Part shown: positions 19,059 to 26,943 of the stretch, piece by piece
How the letters are laid out: each line of letters opens with the position of its first letter
Numbering within the stretch: position 1 is the first letter of the stretch
NCBI GenBank assembly: GCA_910585715.1
Contig: CAJUEX010000002.1
Span: 60,368-124,367 of the forward strand
DNA: 64,000 bases
Direction of reading: 5' to 3'
Source: an uncultured Lachnospiraceae bacterium
GTDB taxonomy: Bacteria; Bacillota; Clostridia; Lachnospirales; Lachnospiraceae
The notes under the pieces: model-generated
Told to the model about the DNA's origin: nothing
The model's database searches: none
Seen by the model: only the letters and a program-made list of their open reading frames with translations
Translations under genes and position numbers: made by a program

Positions 19059-20060
19059 ATGAATTATATCGTACTGGATCTGGAATGGAATCAATCAAGG
19101 ACTAAATCAAGTTCAAACAAAGAAATTCCTTTTGAAATTATTGAGATTGGTGCAATAAAGCTTAATGATGAGAAAAAGGAAATCGGAAGGTTTCATGAGC
19201 TGATTAAACCCGAAGTATATTTGGACTTAAATCGTACAATTAAAAATATTGTCCATATAAATATAGAAGAGCTAAGCGAAGGCACGCCCTTTGTTGAGGC
19301 AATGGAAAGATTCCTGGAGTGGTGCGGTAAGGAAGAATATATTTTTTGTACATGGGGTCCCACAGATTTAGTAGAGCTTCAGAAAAATATGAAATATTAT
19401 CATATGGAACCATTATCATTGGTTCCTATTGCTTTTTTAGATTTGCAGAAGCTTTTCAGCCGGCAATATGAAGATAATAAAACCAGAAGGGCTTTGGAGT
19501 ATGCGGTGGATTTTCTGCATATTGATAAAGAAGAACCATTTCACAGGGCTTTTTGGGATGCTTATTATACTGCTAAAGTTATGGCGAAGATTTCGGATCA
19601 GGCTTTGGATCATGTTTCTTTTGATGTGTTTCATATTCCAAAGGAAAAAAATCAGGAAGTATATAAGGTTTTTTATGACTATGCAAAATATATTTCAAGG
19701 GAATTTGCTACAAAAACAGCGGCTATGGCTGACAGGGAAGTAATCAGTACCAGATGCTATATATGCAACAGGAATCTGCAAAGAAAGTTAAAATGGTTTA
19801 CTCCCAATGGAAGGAATTATTACAGCATATCAGTTTGTCCGTTTCATGGAATTATGAAAGGGAAAATAAGAGTAAGAAAAACGGAAGAAGATACGTATTA
19901 TGTGGTGAAAACCTTAAAGTTTATCAGTGAAGAAGAGAAGAACGAAATTTTAAATAAAAGAGAAAAAACAAGCATTTATAGAAAGAAAAATAAAAAAATG
20001 TACAACCGGAGAAAAACTATTTCTCCCATGGTTGTACAAAATAAAAATCATATATCCTGA
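19059..20060 (+). CDS. DEDDh 3'-5' exonuclease family protein (ERI1/KapD-like)
   Basis: 333 residues. The exonuclease fold shows motif I VLDLEWNQ (Asp, Glu), a central Asp in TWGPTDLVEL and motif III HRAFWDAYYTA (His and Asp), hence DEDDh. After the nuclease a Cys-rich segment (CYICNRN...SVCPFHG, about residues 245-280) could bind zinc. The tail is Lys/Arg rich. RNA is a likely substrate by family resemblance only. Its stop codon abuts the stop of the converging carboxypeptidase gene. Confidence 0.85.
   Translation: MNYIVLDLEWNQSRTKSSSNKEIPFEIIEIGAIKLNDEKKEIGRFHELIKPEVYLDLNRTIKNIVHINIEELSEGTPFVEAMERFLEWCGKEEYIFCTWGPTDLVELQKNMKYYHMEPLSLVPIAFLDLQKLFSRQYEDNKTRRALEYAVDFLHIDKEEPFHRAFWDAYYTAKVMAKISDQALDHVSFDVFHIPKEKNQEVYKVFYDYAKYISREFATKTAAMADREVISTRCYICNRNLQRKLKWFTPNGRNYYSISVCPFHGIMKGKIRVRKTEEDTYYVVKTLKFISEEEKNEILNKREKTSIYRKKNKKMYNRRKTISPMVVQNKNHIS
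19984..20038 (-). terminator. Terminator of the carboxypeptidase gene, inside the exonuclease coding end
   Basis: TGTACAACC (19999-20007) pairs with GGTTGTACA (20030-20038), and the stem continues with a bulge through GGAGAAA/TTTCTCC. On the minus strand it is followed by TTTTTTTATTTTTC, an intrinsic terminator for the gene at 20061-21554. It lies in the last 60 bases of the opposite gene. Confidence 0.8.
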
Positions 20061-21554
20061 TTAAGAAATGTCCCAGTTATTTCTACGTCGTCTTTTTCCA
20101 AAAGGACGGCGTTTTCTATTTCCTTTCAGGTTTCTGTTTGGAACAAGACGTATTTTCCTTCTGCGCTTTCTTCTTCCAAAATGGTAATTTTGTATAAAGG
20201 ATCTTAAAAAGACAGCTATAATGAAGAGAGCGGCAATACCCAGAATCAGGAGAATCACTTTTATTATATTTACAAAAATTACCTTTGGCTGCGGTTTATT
20301 TTCCTCCGGTGATTCAACAGGTACTGCCGGGCTTTCAAAATCATAAGTGGTCTGGGCAGATGCTTCTAATTTTACTGATGCGCTTCCTACGTTTATTCCA
20401 TTATAAGTATAATTAATCGTGGCAATAGATGCATCCTTTGTTTCATCATAGGATAAAGTAGAAGTGGTTTCGGAAAAATCAGCTGTATTGGGAATGACAA
20501 TATAATCGTCTTCATTTAATGTCATAATAGGTTTTGAACTGCCGAAAATATCACTGTTTGAAGTGAAAAAATTAGTGTTGTCTGGAGTATAGGCAGTTTC
20601 ATGTTCTGAAACGTTCAAACATTGGAAGTTAGCAAAGCCATAGTCAAAAAGTGCCACCGTATCAGCAAACTGGGCGGGAGAATCTTCCTTCATGACCACA
20701 CAGATTAATTTCATGCCGTCCTTCTGGGCACAGGAGACCAGGGCGGAATGAGCATCGCTGGTATATCCGGTTTTACTTCCCACCAGATAGTCATAAGCAT
20801 AAGACTTTCCGGGAAGAAGTTTATTTTTTGACCATAATTCCATTAAATCCGGCTGGGTACTGGTTGGCTCGATTACGTAATGCAACGTGCTGGACATTTT
20901 ACAGAGCATTTCATTGTTGAAAAATTCTCTGGCAATTAAAGCGAAATCATAAGGAGTCGTATAATGATTTTCATCATGAAGCCCGTGGGGATTCATAAAA
21001 TGGGATTCCGTACATCCGATTTCCGCTGCTTTTTCGTTCATCATTACAACGAAGTTATCAATAGTCCCTCCAATATGCTCTGCCACCGCATTTGCCGTTT
21101 CATTGGCAGAATAAACCAAAATGCCGTAGAGACATTGTTCCATGGTGAGAGTTTCACCTACGTCCATTCCCATATTGGAAGAGCCTCTTTCAATACTGAA
21201 AACCGCTTCGTTGGAAAAGGTGACAGTATCATTCATATCTGCCGTTTCTGCTGCAATGAGGGTAGTGAGTATTTTTGTAGTGCTGGCAGGATACGATTTC
21301 TGGTGAATGTTTTTCCCGTAAAGAATGGTTCCGGTATTGGCTTCCATTAAAATAGCGGCTTCTGCTGTAGTAACCGGGCCGTCAGGCCAGTTTTCAATTT
21401 CATTTGTCTCTACCGGAATATTTTTTCTTGCTTCCGCTTCTGCTTCTCTGTCTACTGTGGCACAGACGGTTACAGCATTTCCTAAAAAAAGGGCGCCTGC
21501 CAGAAGGAGAGAGGCGCTTCTATATAAAACATTTTTGGCAATTTTAAAATTCAT
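20061..21554 (-). CDS. dacF: D-alanyl-D-alanine carboxypeptidase (DacF type, S11 family)
   Basis: 497 residues. A signal peptide (residues 1-33, LLLAGALFLGNAVTVCA) leads to a penicillin-binding carboxypeptidase domain: SxxK as YPASTTKIL, SxN as YSANETANA and KTG in GSKTGYTSDAHS. It trims the terminal D-Ala of peptidoglycan peptides outside the cell. A beta-rich domain follows, then a C-terminal membrane helix (VNIIKVILLILGIAALFIIAVFL) and a very basic tail (RRKRRRKIRL). The gene symbol is a best guess among dacA/dacB/dacF paralogues. Confidence 0.9.
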   Translation of the reverse strand: MNFKIAKNVLYRSASLLLAGALFLGNAVTVCATVDREAEAEARKNIPVETNEIENWPDGPVTTAEAAILMEANTGTILYGKNIHQKSYPASTTKILTTLIAAETADMNDTVTFSNEAVFSIERGSSNMGMDVGETLTMEQCLYGILVYSANETANAVAEHIGGTIDNFVVMMNEKAAEIGCTESHFMNPHGLHDENHYTTPYDFALIAREFFNNEMLCKMSSTLHYVIEPTSTQPDLMELWSKNKLLPGKSYAYDYLVGSKTGYTSDAHSALVSCAQKDGMKLICVVMKEDSPAQFADTVALFDYGFANFQCLNVSEHETAYTPDNTNFFTSNSDIFGSSKPIMTLNEDDYIVIPNTADFSETTSTLSYDETKDASIATINYTYNGINVGSASVKLEASAQTTYDFESPAVPVESPEENKPQPKVIFVNIIKVILLILGIAALFIIAVFLRSFIQNYHFGRRKRRRKIRLVPNRNLKGNRKRRPFGKRRRRNNWDIS

Positions 21555-21711
21555 GTGGTTTTCTATTCCTTTATCAATATTTTTCCCTTATTATAATACA
21601 CTATTTCTGCGAAAAACCAAAGAAAATAATAAAAAAATTAATATTTTGCCGGCTGAACAGTTACCAATAATATTCTGCCGGCAAAGCTGTTACCGAAGTT
21701 GCTAGCAAATT

Positions 21712-21741
21712 TTGACAAATGAATATATATGAGTATATAAT
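21712..21741 (+). promoter_or_regulatory. Promoter of trmB
   Basis: TTGACA (21712-21717) and TATAAT (21736-21741) with an 18-bp spacer, about 75 bases before trmB. Just upstream, 21645-21693 has an imperfect tandem repeat (TGCCGGC.GAACAGTTACC) of no known role. Confidence 0.75.
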
Positions 21742-21814
21742 GATGATGATTTTAGCTTGCTTTTTTAATATAAAAACTATTTAAAAATATGAGACATGTC
21801 AGGAGTAAGATAAT

Positions 21815-22453
21815 ATGAGACTTCGCAATATACCCGGTGCAGATGATGTGATTGCGGGCTGCCCTTATGTTATACAGGATGGAAAAGCTATGAGGGGGAG
21901 GCATCAGGAAAGCTTTGAATGCAGTCAGCCCATTTATATTGAAATAGGAATGGGAAAAGGGAAATTTCTTCATGAGCTGGCAAAACAGAATCCTGCCGTA
22001 AATTTTATTGGGATTGAAAGGTATTCAAGCGTGCTGCTTCGGGCAATCCAGAAAATGGATGAGGAGCCTCTGGGGAATTTGAAATTTTTATGTATGGATG
22101 CAAGGGAACTTTCAGAGGTTTTTGCGCCGGAGGAAGTGGATAGGATTTATCTGAATTTCTCCGACCCCTGGCCAAAGGACAGACATGCAAAAAGACGGCT
22201 TCCTTCCAGGGAATTTCTAAAAAGATATGACAGCATACTAAAAAAAGAGGGACGGCTGGAATTTAAAACGGATAACAGGGAGTTATTTGAATTTGCATTA
22301 GAGGAATTACCCTTTGCAAACTGGAAGGCGGAAGCAGTTACTTATGACTTACACAATGATGAAGAAATGTGTAAAGGGAATATTATGACAGAGTATGAGG
22401 AAAAGTTTTCAGCAAAAGGGAATCCTATTTACAAATATATCATTTATCGGTGA
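21815..22453 (+). CDS. trmB: tRNA (guanine46-N7)-methyltransferase TrmB
   Basis: 212 residues, SAM-dependent enzyme for m7G46 in the tRNA variable loop. Visible: MRLRNIPGADD N-terminus typical of Firmicutes TrmB, SAM motif IEIGMGKGKFLHELA, IGIERYSSVLLRAI, and the catalytic/tRNA-binding block YLNFSDPWPKDRHAKRRL. Length is typical. It stands alone behind its own promoter and before a large hairpin element. Confidence 0.96.
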   Translation: MRLRNIPGADDVIAGCPYVIQDGKAMRGRHQESFECSQPIYIEIGMGKGKFLHELAKQNPAVNFIGIERYSSVLLRAIQKMDEEPLGNLKFLCMDARELSEVFAPEEVDRIYLNFSDPWPKDRHAKRRLPSREFLKRYDSILKKEGRLEFKTDNRELFEFALEELPFANWKAEAVTYDLHNDEEMCKGNIMTEYEEKFSAKGNPIYKYIIYR

Positions 22454-22475
22454 AGTTTTGGTAAAAAAAGCAGTG

Positions 22476-22683
22476 GTCCGGGCAGCAGCTCTTACACAGG
22501 AACCGGGATGGGAATCTGACAGAATATGTTTCTACGTCGTCACGCTCCCGCTCTGATAAAAACGCAGCAGTGCTAAGCTCGAAAATACCTCGCTAAGTGC
22601 TGGCATTTTTATAAGGACTCCTTAAGAAATCATATTCTGTCAGATTCCCATCCCGGTTCCTGTGTAAGAACTGCTGCCCGGAC
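22476..22683. repeat. Large hairpin with shared core loop (element B2)
   Basis: 53-bp arms (22476-22528 and 22631-22683) are reverse complements with one mismatch. The 102-nt loop is nearly identical to that of the element at 12917-13141 although the arms mostly differ. It fills the trmB-mrpE intergenic space, ending 27 bases before mrpE, so it would lie in or just before the 5' leader of the Mrp operon if transcribed. Confidence 0.88.
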
Positions 22684-22710
22684 TATTACAAAAAGAAAGG
22701 TGATAATATC

Positions 22711-23187
22711 ATGCTGTTTGTTTTTTTTCTGTTATGGGTTATTTTTAATGGAAAGCTCACATTGGAAATTGCCGTATTCGGAATTGTTATTTCAGTTTTG
22801 GTTTATTGGTTTATCTGTAAATTCATGGACTGGAGCCCGAAAAAGGATTTATATTGCATGAGGATTTCCGGCCTGCTGCTTCAGTATGCTTTTGTTTTGC
22901 TTGTAGAAATTTTTAAAGCAAATATGGCTACCATAAAAATGATTTTTACAGAAAAATATGAAAGGGAGCCGGTGTTGATATCTTTTGAAACGTCAATTAA
23001 ATCAAAAGTTTTAAGAGTTCTGCTGGCAAATTCCATTACCATTACTCCAGGAACCATTACCGTGTCTTTAGAGGATAACCGTTATCTGGTGCACTGTTTT
23101 GATAAGGACTTTGGCGAAGGCATTGAGAACTCTGTTTTTGTAAAGCTGTTGGAAAAAATGGACAAGGCAGGTGAAGGGCATGAATAA
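22711..23187 (+). CDS. mrpE: Na+/H+ antiporter subunit MrpE/MnhE
   Basis: 158 residues with two N-terminal membrane helices (VFFLLWVIFNGKLTLEIAVFGIVISVLVYWFI) and a cytoplasmic part with VLLANSITITPGTITVSLEDNRYLVHCFD, the MnhE signature. An accessory subunit of the multi-protein Mrp antiporter, placed first in the operon. AAAGGTG lies before ATG, and the last codons overlap mrpF. Confidence 0.93.
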   Translation: MLFVFFLLWVIFNGKLTLEIAVFGIVISVLVYWFICKFMDWSPKKDLYCMRISGLLLQYAFVLLVEIFKANMATIKMIFTEKYEREPVLISFETSIKSKVLRVLLANSITITPGTITVSLEDNRYLVHCFDKDFGEGIENSVFVKLLEKMDKAGEGHE

Positions 23188-23518
23188 TGAGGCTTTGGCA
23201 CTGGAAAATGTTTATGATATATTTTTAACGGGGATAATCATTATATTGGCAGTAATGCTTTTATTTTGTTTTTTCCGTGCCTGTCTGGGACCAAAGGTAG
23301 CTGACCGGATTGTTGCAGTGAATATGATGGGCACTATAGTCATGGTTATGATTGCTGTTTTGGCAGTCCGTATGAAGGAAAGCTATCTGGTGGATATTTG
23401 TATCATTTATGCCATGATTAGTTTTTTGGCGGTTATTGTATTAACCAAGGTTTATATGGGTGTGTATCTGGAAAAAAAGCAGAAAGAAAAGGAGGAAGAG
23501 GGCAATGGAAATATTTGA
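23180..23518 (+). CDS. mrpF: Na+/H+ antiporter subunit MrpF/MnhF
   Basis: 112 residues with three helices; RACLGPKVADRIVAVNMMGT is the MnhF hallmark. The ATG at 23180 overlaps the mrpE stop by eight bases; an in-frame GTG at 23171 is possible. The tail is charged (KKQKEKEEEG) and overlaps mrpG. Confidence 0.92.
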   Translation: MNNEALALENVYDIFLTGIIIILAVMLLFCFFRACLGPKVADRIVAVNMMGTIVMVMIAVLAVRMKESYLVDICIIYAMISFLAVIVLTKVYMGVYLEKKQKEKEEEGNGNI

Positions 23519-23831
23519 TTGGGTTCATTTTATTGCAGGCGCTGCTTTTTTAATTGCCGGTCTTTTTATTTTCTTTATAGAAATACTCAGCGTTTATAAG
23601 TTAAAATATGTGCTGGACAGGATGCATGCGGCGGCAACGGGAGATACCCTTGGAATCCTGTTATCCATAATCGGGCTTATGATTATGAACGGATTGAATT
23701 TCACCACCTGCAAGATGGCTCTTATTATCCTGTTTTTATGGTGTGCTTCTCCCGTATCCTCTCATTTGATTGCAAGACTGGAAGTAACCACCAATGAATC
23801 GGAAGACAAATACGGGAGGATGGAAAAGTAA
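23505..23831 (+). CDS. mrpG: Na+/H+ antiporter subunit MrpG/MnhG
   Basis: 108 residues with three membrane helices and the MnhG features YVLDRMHAAATGDTLGILL and WCASPVSSHLIARL. ATG 23505 follows GGAGG at 23491-23495; the open frame extends upstream but the extension is only charged out-of-frame sequence of mrpF. Confidence 0.92.
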   Translation: MEIFDWVHFIAGAAFLIAGLFIFFIEILSVYKLKYVLDRMHAAATGDTLGILLSIIGLMIMNGLNFTTCKMALIILFLWCASPVSSHLIARLEVTTNESEDKYGRMEK

Positions 23832-24094
23832 TGGAATGGCTTATGTATATTTTACTTGGATTTTTGGTAATCTGTGCCATTGCAGTAAGTTTTTCCAAAA
23901 ATCCTTTAAATTCACTTTTGATTTTTATGTCTTACAGCCTTGTTATGTCCATGGTCTGGATTTTTCTGGAATCCCCGGACCTTGCCATTACAGAGGCAGC
24001 AGTGGGAGCAGGAGTCACTTCCGTGCTTTTCTTTGTCACCCTGAAAAAGATCCATGCCATTGATGAAAAAAGGGAAGGAAAAAAAGATGAGTAA
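23831..24094 (+). CDS. MbhD-like (DUF4040) membrane subunit
   Basis: 87 residues, three helices (LMYILLGFLVICAIAVSF, LNSLLIFMSYSLVMSMVWIFL, EAAVGAGVTSVLFFVTL). The motif SPDLAITEAAVGAGVTSVLFF is the MbhD/DUF4040 signature, equivalent to part of the C-terminus of large MrpA proteins. Start overlaps the mrpG stop by one base. Confidence 0.85.
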   Translation: MEWLMYILLGFLVICAIAVSFSKNPLNSLLIFMSYSLVMSMVWIFLESPDLAITEAAVGAGVTSVLFFVTLKKIHAIDEKREGKKDE

Positions 24095-25055
24095 ATTAAG
24101 AGATGAAGAAAGCTATAAAAAAACTAAGGCTTATAGTTTTTTCCGCTGGTACCGGGGAGAAAAGGACCCTTTTCTGGGAGAAGTGGAAATGCAGGCAGGT
24201 CATCCTTATAAAGATAAAAGGACTGCGGAAGAGCTGATGCAGGAAAAGGAAGCCATAATGGACCGGGTTTATGATATTGGCCATAACAAGGAAATTAAAT
24301 TTTTTAAAACGGTTTATGGCATTATATCTGTTATTTTCTGTCTTGCCCTGACTTTTGTCCTGCTTTTAATGGTTTCCTATTCCCCGAAAACAGGAAATCC
24401 GGGCAACCCCAATGAAAATGAGGTGCCTGTCAGGTATATTGAAAACGGATTGCAGGAAACGGGTGCGGTTAATATTGTTACAGGCATGATTTTGGATTAT
24501 CGTGCTTTTGATACATTAGGAGAATCCCATGTTCTTTTTATTGCTACCATTACCGTGTTTATTCTTCTTAGAATTGACAAGGATGAAAAAGGAAAGGAAA
24601 AGGACAGGGAAGAAGCAAATGACAGAAATTATGAACCCAAAAATGATGCCATTTTGCAGGTAATTGCAGTGATTATAGTTCCTCTTATTATTATATTCGG
24701 CATTTATGTGATTTTAAACGGACATCTTTCGCCGGGCGGGGGATTTTCCGGAGGCGCCATTATAGGTGCAGGGCTGATTCTTTATTTAAATGCTTTTGGA
24801 TTTGCAAAAACAGAACGGTTTTTTACGGAGAAAACCTATAAAATAATCTGTTTTTGTTCTTTGTCCTTTTATTGTCTTGCAAAAAGCTATTCCTTTTTTA
24901 CAGGGGCAAATCATTTGGAAAGCGGCATTCCTCTTGGGACGCCGGGAGCTATTTTAAGCAGCGGCCTGATTCTTCCTTTAAATATCTGCGTGGGATTAGT
25001 GGTTGCATGTACTATGTATGCTTTTTATGCCCTGTTCCGAAAAGGAGGCTTTTAA
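24087..25055 (+). CDS. mrpB: MbhE-MrpB fusion subunit
   Basis: 322 residues. A hydrophilic N-terminus (1-65), then an MbhE-like segment with PNENEVPVRYIENGLQETGAVNIVTGMILDYRAFDTLGE (about residues 110-155), then MnhB (ILNGHLSPGGGFSGGAIIGAGLILYLNAF and four helices). In standard Mrp the MbhE piece belongs to the MrpA C-terminus; here it is fused to MrpB. ATG 24087 overlaps the preceding stop by eight bases. Confidence 0.88.
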   Translation: MSKLRDEESYKKTKAYSFFRWYRGEKDPFLGEVEMQAGHPYKDKRTAEELMQEKEAIMDRVYDIGHNKEIKFFKTVYGIISVIFCLALTFVLLLMVSYSPKTGNPGNPNENEVPVRYIENGLQETGAVNIVTGMILDYRAFDTLGESHVLFIATITVFILLRIDKDEKGKEKDREEANDRNYEPKNDAILQVIAVIIVPLIIIFGIYVILNGHLSPGGGFSGGAIIGAGLILYLNAFGFAKTERFFTEKTYKIICFCSLSFYCLAKSYSFFTGANHLESGIPLGTPGAILSSGLILPLNICVGLVVACTMYAFYALFRKGGF

Positions 25056-25056
25056 T

Positions 25057-25437
25057 ATGGGATTCGGACCGAACTTATCAGCAAATTATGCCGAAGCAGT
25101 ATCCGTGATTTTATTTGCTATTGGATTTACCAATCTTCTTTTGCAGAAAAACCTTATAAAGAAAATCATAGGACTGAATATTATGGATACGGCTACTTAT
25201 TTGTTTTTAGCGTTAAAGGGATATATACAGGGAAGAGTGGCGCCTATTGTAGTGGATGGCGTACAGGAAGTAGAAGCTTATATCAATCCTATACCGGGAG
25301 GTCTGGTGCTTACGGGTATTGTGGTTTCCGTATCCGTTTCCGCCCTTATGCTGTCTTTGACTATCCGTTTGTACAGAAGATATCATACTCTGGATTTGGA
25401 TGAGATTTCCACCTTATTGAAAAAGGAGGAAAATTAG
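25057..25437 (+). CDS. mrpC: Na+/H+ antiporter subunit MrpC/MnhC (NuoK-like)
   Basis: 126 residues with three helices and the NuoK/MnhC pattern IGFTNLLLQKNLIKKIIGLNIMDTATYL; the segment with NPIPGGLVLTGIVVSVSVSAL is conserved in MrpC. ATG 25057 follows AAAGGAGG by nine bases and the mrpB stop by one. Confidence 0.92.
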   Translation: MGFGPNLSANYAEAVSVILFAIGFTNLLLQKNLIKKIIGLNIMDTATYLFLALKGYIQGRVAPIVVDGVQEVEAYINPIPGGLVLTGIVVSVSVSALMLSLTIRLYRRYHTLDLDEISTLLKKEEN

Positions 25438-25438
25438 T

Positions 25439-26932
25439 ATGGATTTGTTACAAAACATTCCCTTCTTTTCCATTTTACTGTCCCTGTTTTCCGGAACGGT
25501 TACTTCCATGGTGAACGGGAAATGGGCAAAGAGGATAAATGCTTTTATTATTACTGTAATTATGGCAATGTCCGGGGTGCTTCTTTTTTATCTGCTTGGG
25601 ACGAAAGAAAGCTATACATTTATGATGGGGCACTTTCCGGCGCCCTGGGGAAATGAAATCAGGGCGGGAGTTCTGGAAGCCCTGATGGCTCTGTTCTTTT
25701 GTATAATCATGCTTTTGTCATTGATAGGAGGCAGGGAGCATCTGGAAAAGGAAATTGCTCCAAGTAAACAGAATTTATATTACATTCTGGTAAATTTATT
25801 ATTAAGCTCACTGCTTGCCCTGATATACACAAATGATTTATTTACTGCCTATGTATTTGTGGAAATCAATACCATATCTGCCTGCGGATTGATTATGATT
25901 CGGCAGAACGGGCATACCTTTGAAGCGGCAGTCCGGTATATGATTATGAGCCTGTTAGGCTCCGGTCTGCTGCTGTTGGGAATCTGTATTTTGTATGACT
26001 GTACCGGCCATCTGCTTATGAGCAATATAAAAAGTTCCGTCATTATAATGGCGGCAACGGGTAATTATCATGTGCCTTTAGTGGTGGCAATTGCTTTTAT
26101 CTGCGTGGGACTTGCCATTAAAAGCGCACTGTTCCCTTTTCATTCCTGGCTGCCCAATGCCTACGGATACTCTACCGCATCCAGCGCTGCTATATTGTCC
26201 AGCCTTGTGTCAAAAGGATATATTTTTCTTTTGATTAAAATCTGTTACCGGGTCATTGGTTGGGAAGTAATTTTAAGCAGCAAGGTTATCCATATTCTGT
26301 TTCTGTTTGGTCTTTGCGGCATGATTATGGGCTCCTTAAGCGCTATTTCGGAAAATGACATCAGAAGAATGATTGCTTTTTCTTCTGTGGCGCAGATTGG
26401 CTATATATATATGGGAATCGGACTCGGCACATTGGAAGGAATGACGGCAAGCGTATATCATATATTATCTCATGCAGCAACAAAAAGCCTTTTATTCATT
26501 GCGGCAGTAGGGCTTACGGATGCTTCCGGACAAAGCAAGAAATTCATTGATTTAACAGGGGCGGCTTACCGGAATAAGCCTGCAGGAGTTGCTTTTACGG
26601 TAGGAGCTCTTTCCATGGTGGGCATTCCGGGATTTTCCGGTTTTATTAGCAAGCTTCTTTTCAGTACCGCCTGTATACAGAATACGCCTTATAAAATGCT
26701 GCCTACGTTGATTTGTCTTGGTATCAGCACTATATTGAATGCTATTTATTTTATGAAAACGGTTATCCGGATTTATACGCCCGTGAAATCTCCTTATGAC
26801 AATATACCGGTAAAAAAGAGTTTCCGTTATGTGGGGGCTCTGGTTTGTTTTGTGATTTTAAATATTGTTCTTGGAATGTGTTCAACGCCTATTGTAAGTA
26901 TGATTCAAATGGGACTTAAAATGTTCAGCTAG
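25439..26932 (+). CDS. mrpD: Proton-conducting antiporter subunit, MrpD-like copy 1 (NuoN-like)
   Basis: 497 residues, about 14 membrane helices. Complex-I type key residues are visible: Glu in FVEINTIS (about residue 141), Lys in GLAIKSALFPFHSWLPNAYGYS, and the discontinuous-helix region LAYS-equivalent MIAFSSVAQIGYIYMGIG followed by HILSHAATKSLLF. It should carry protons in the antiporter. First of four consecutive paralogues. Confidence 0.9.
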   Translation: MDLLQNIPFFSILLSLFSGTVTSMVNGKWAKRINAFIITVIMAMSGVLLFYLLGTKESYTFMMGHFPAPWGNEIRAGVLEALMALFFCIIMLLSLIGGREHLEKEIAPSKQNLYYILVNLLLSSLLALIYTNDLFTAYVFVEINTISACGLIMIRQNGHTFEAAVRYMIMSLLGSGLLLLGICILYDCTGHLLMSNIKSSVIIMAATGNYHVPLVVAIAFICVGLAIKSALFPFHSWLPNAYGYSTASSAAILSSLVSKGYIFLLIKICYRVIGWEVILSSKVIHILFLFGLCGMIMGSLSAISENDIRRMIAFSSVAQIGYIYMGIGLGTLEGMTASVYHILSHAATKSLLFIAAVGLTDASGQSKKFIDLTGAAYRNKPAGVAFTVGALSMVGIPGFSGFISKLLFSTACIQNTPYKMLPTLICLGISTILNAIYFMKTVIRIYTPVKSPYDNIPVKKSFRYVGALVCFVILNIVLGMCSTPIVSMIQMGLKMFS

Positions 26933-26943
26933 GAGGCTTTCAG

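Noticed and set aside
21645..21693. Imperfect tandem repeat with GAACAGTTACC upstream of trmB
   Set aside because: Some likeness to the arms of the giant hairpins, but it is a direct rather than inverted repeat and too short to assign.
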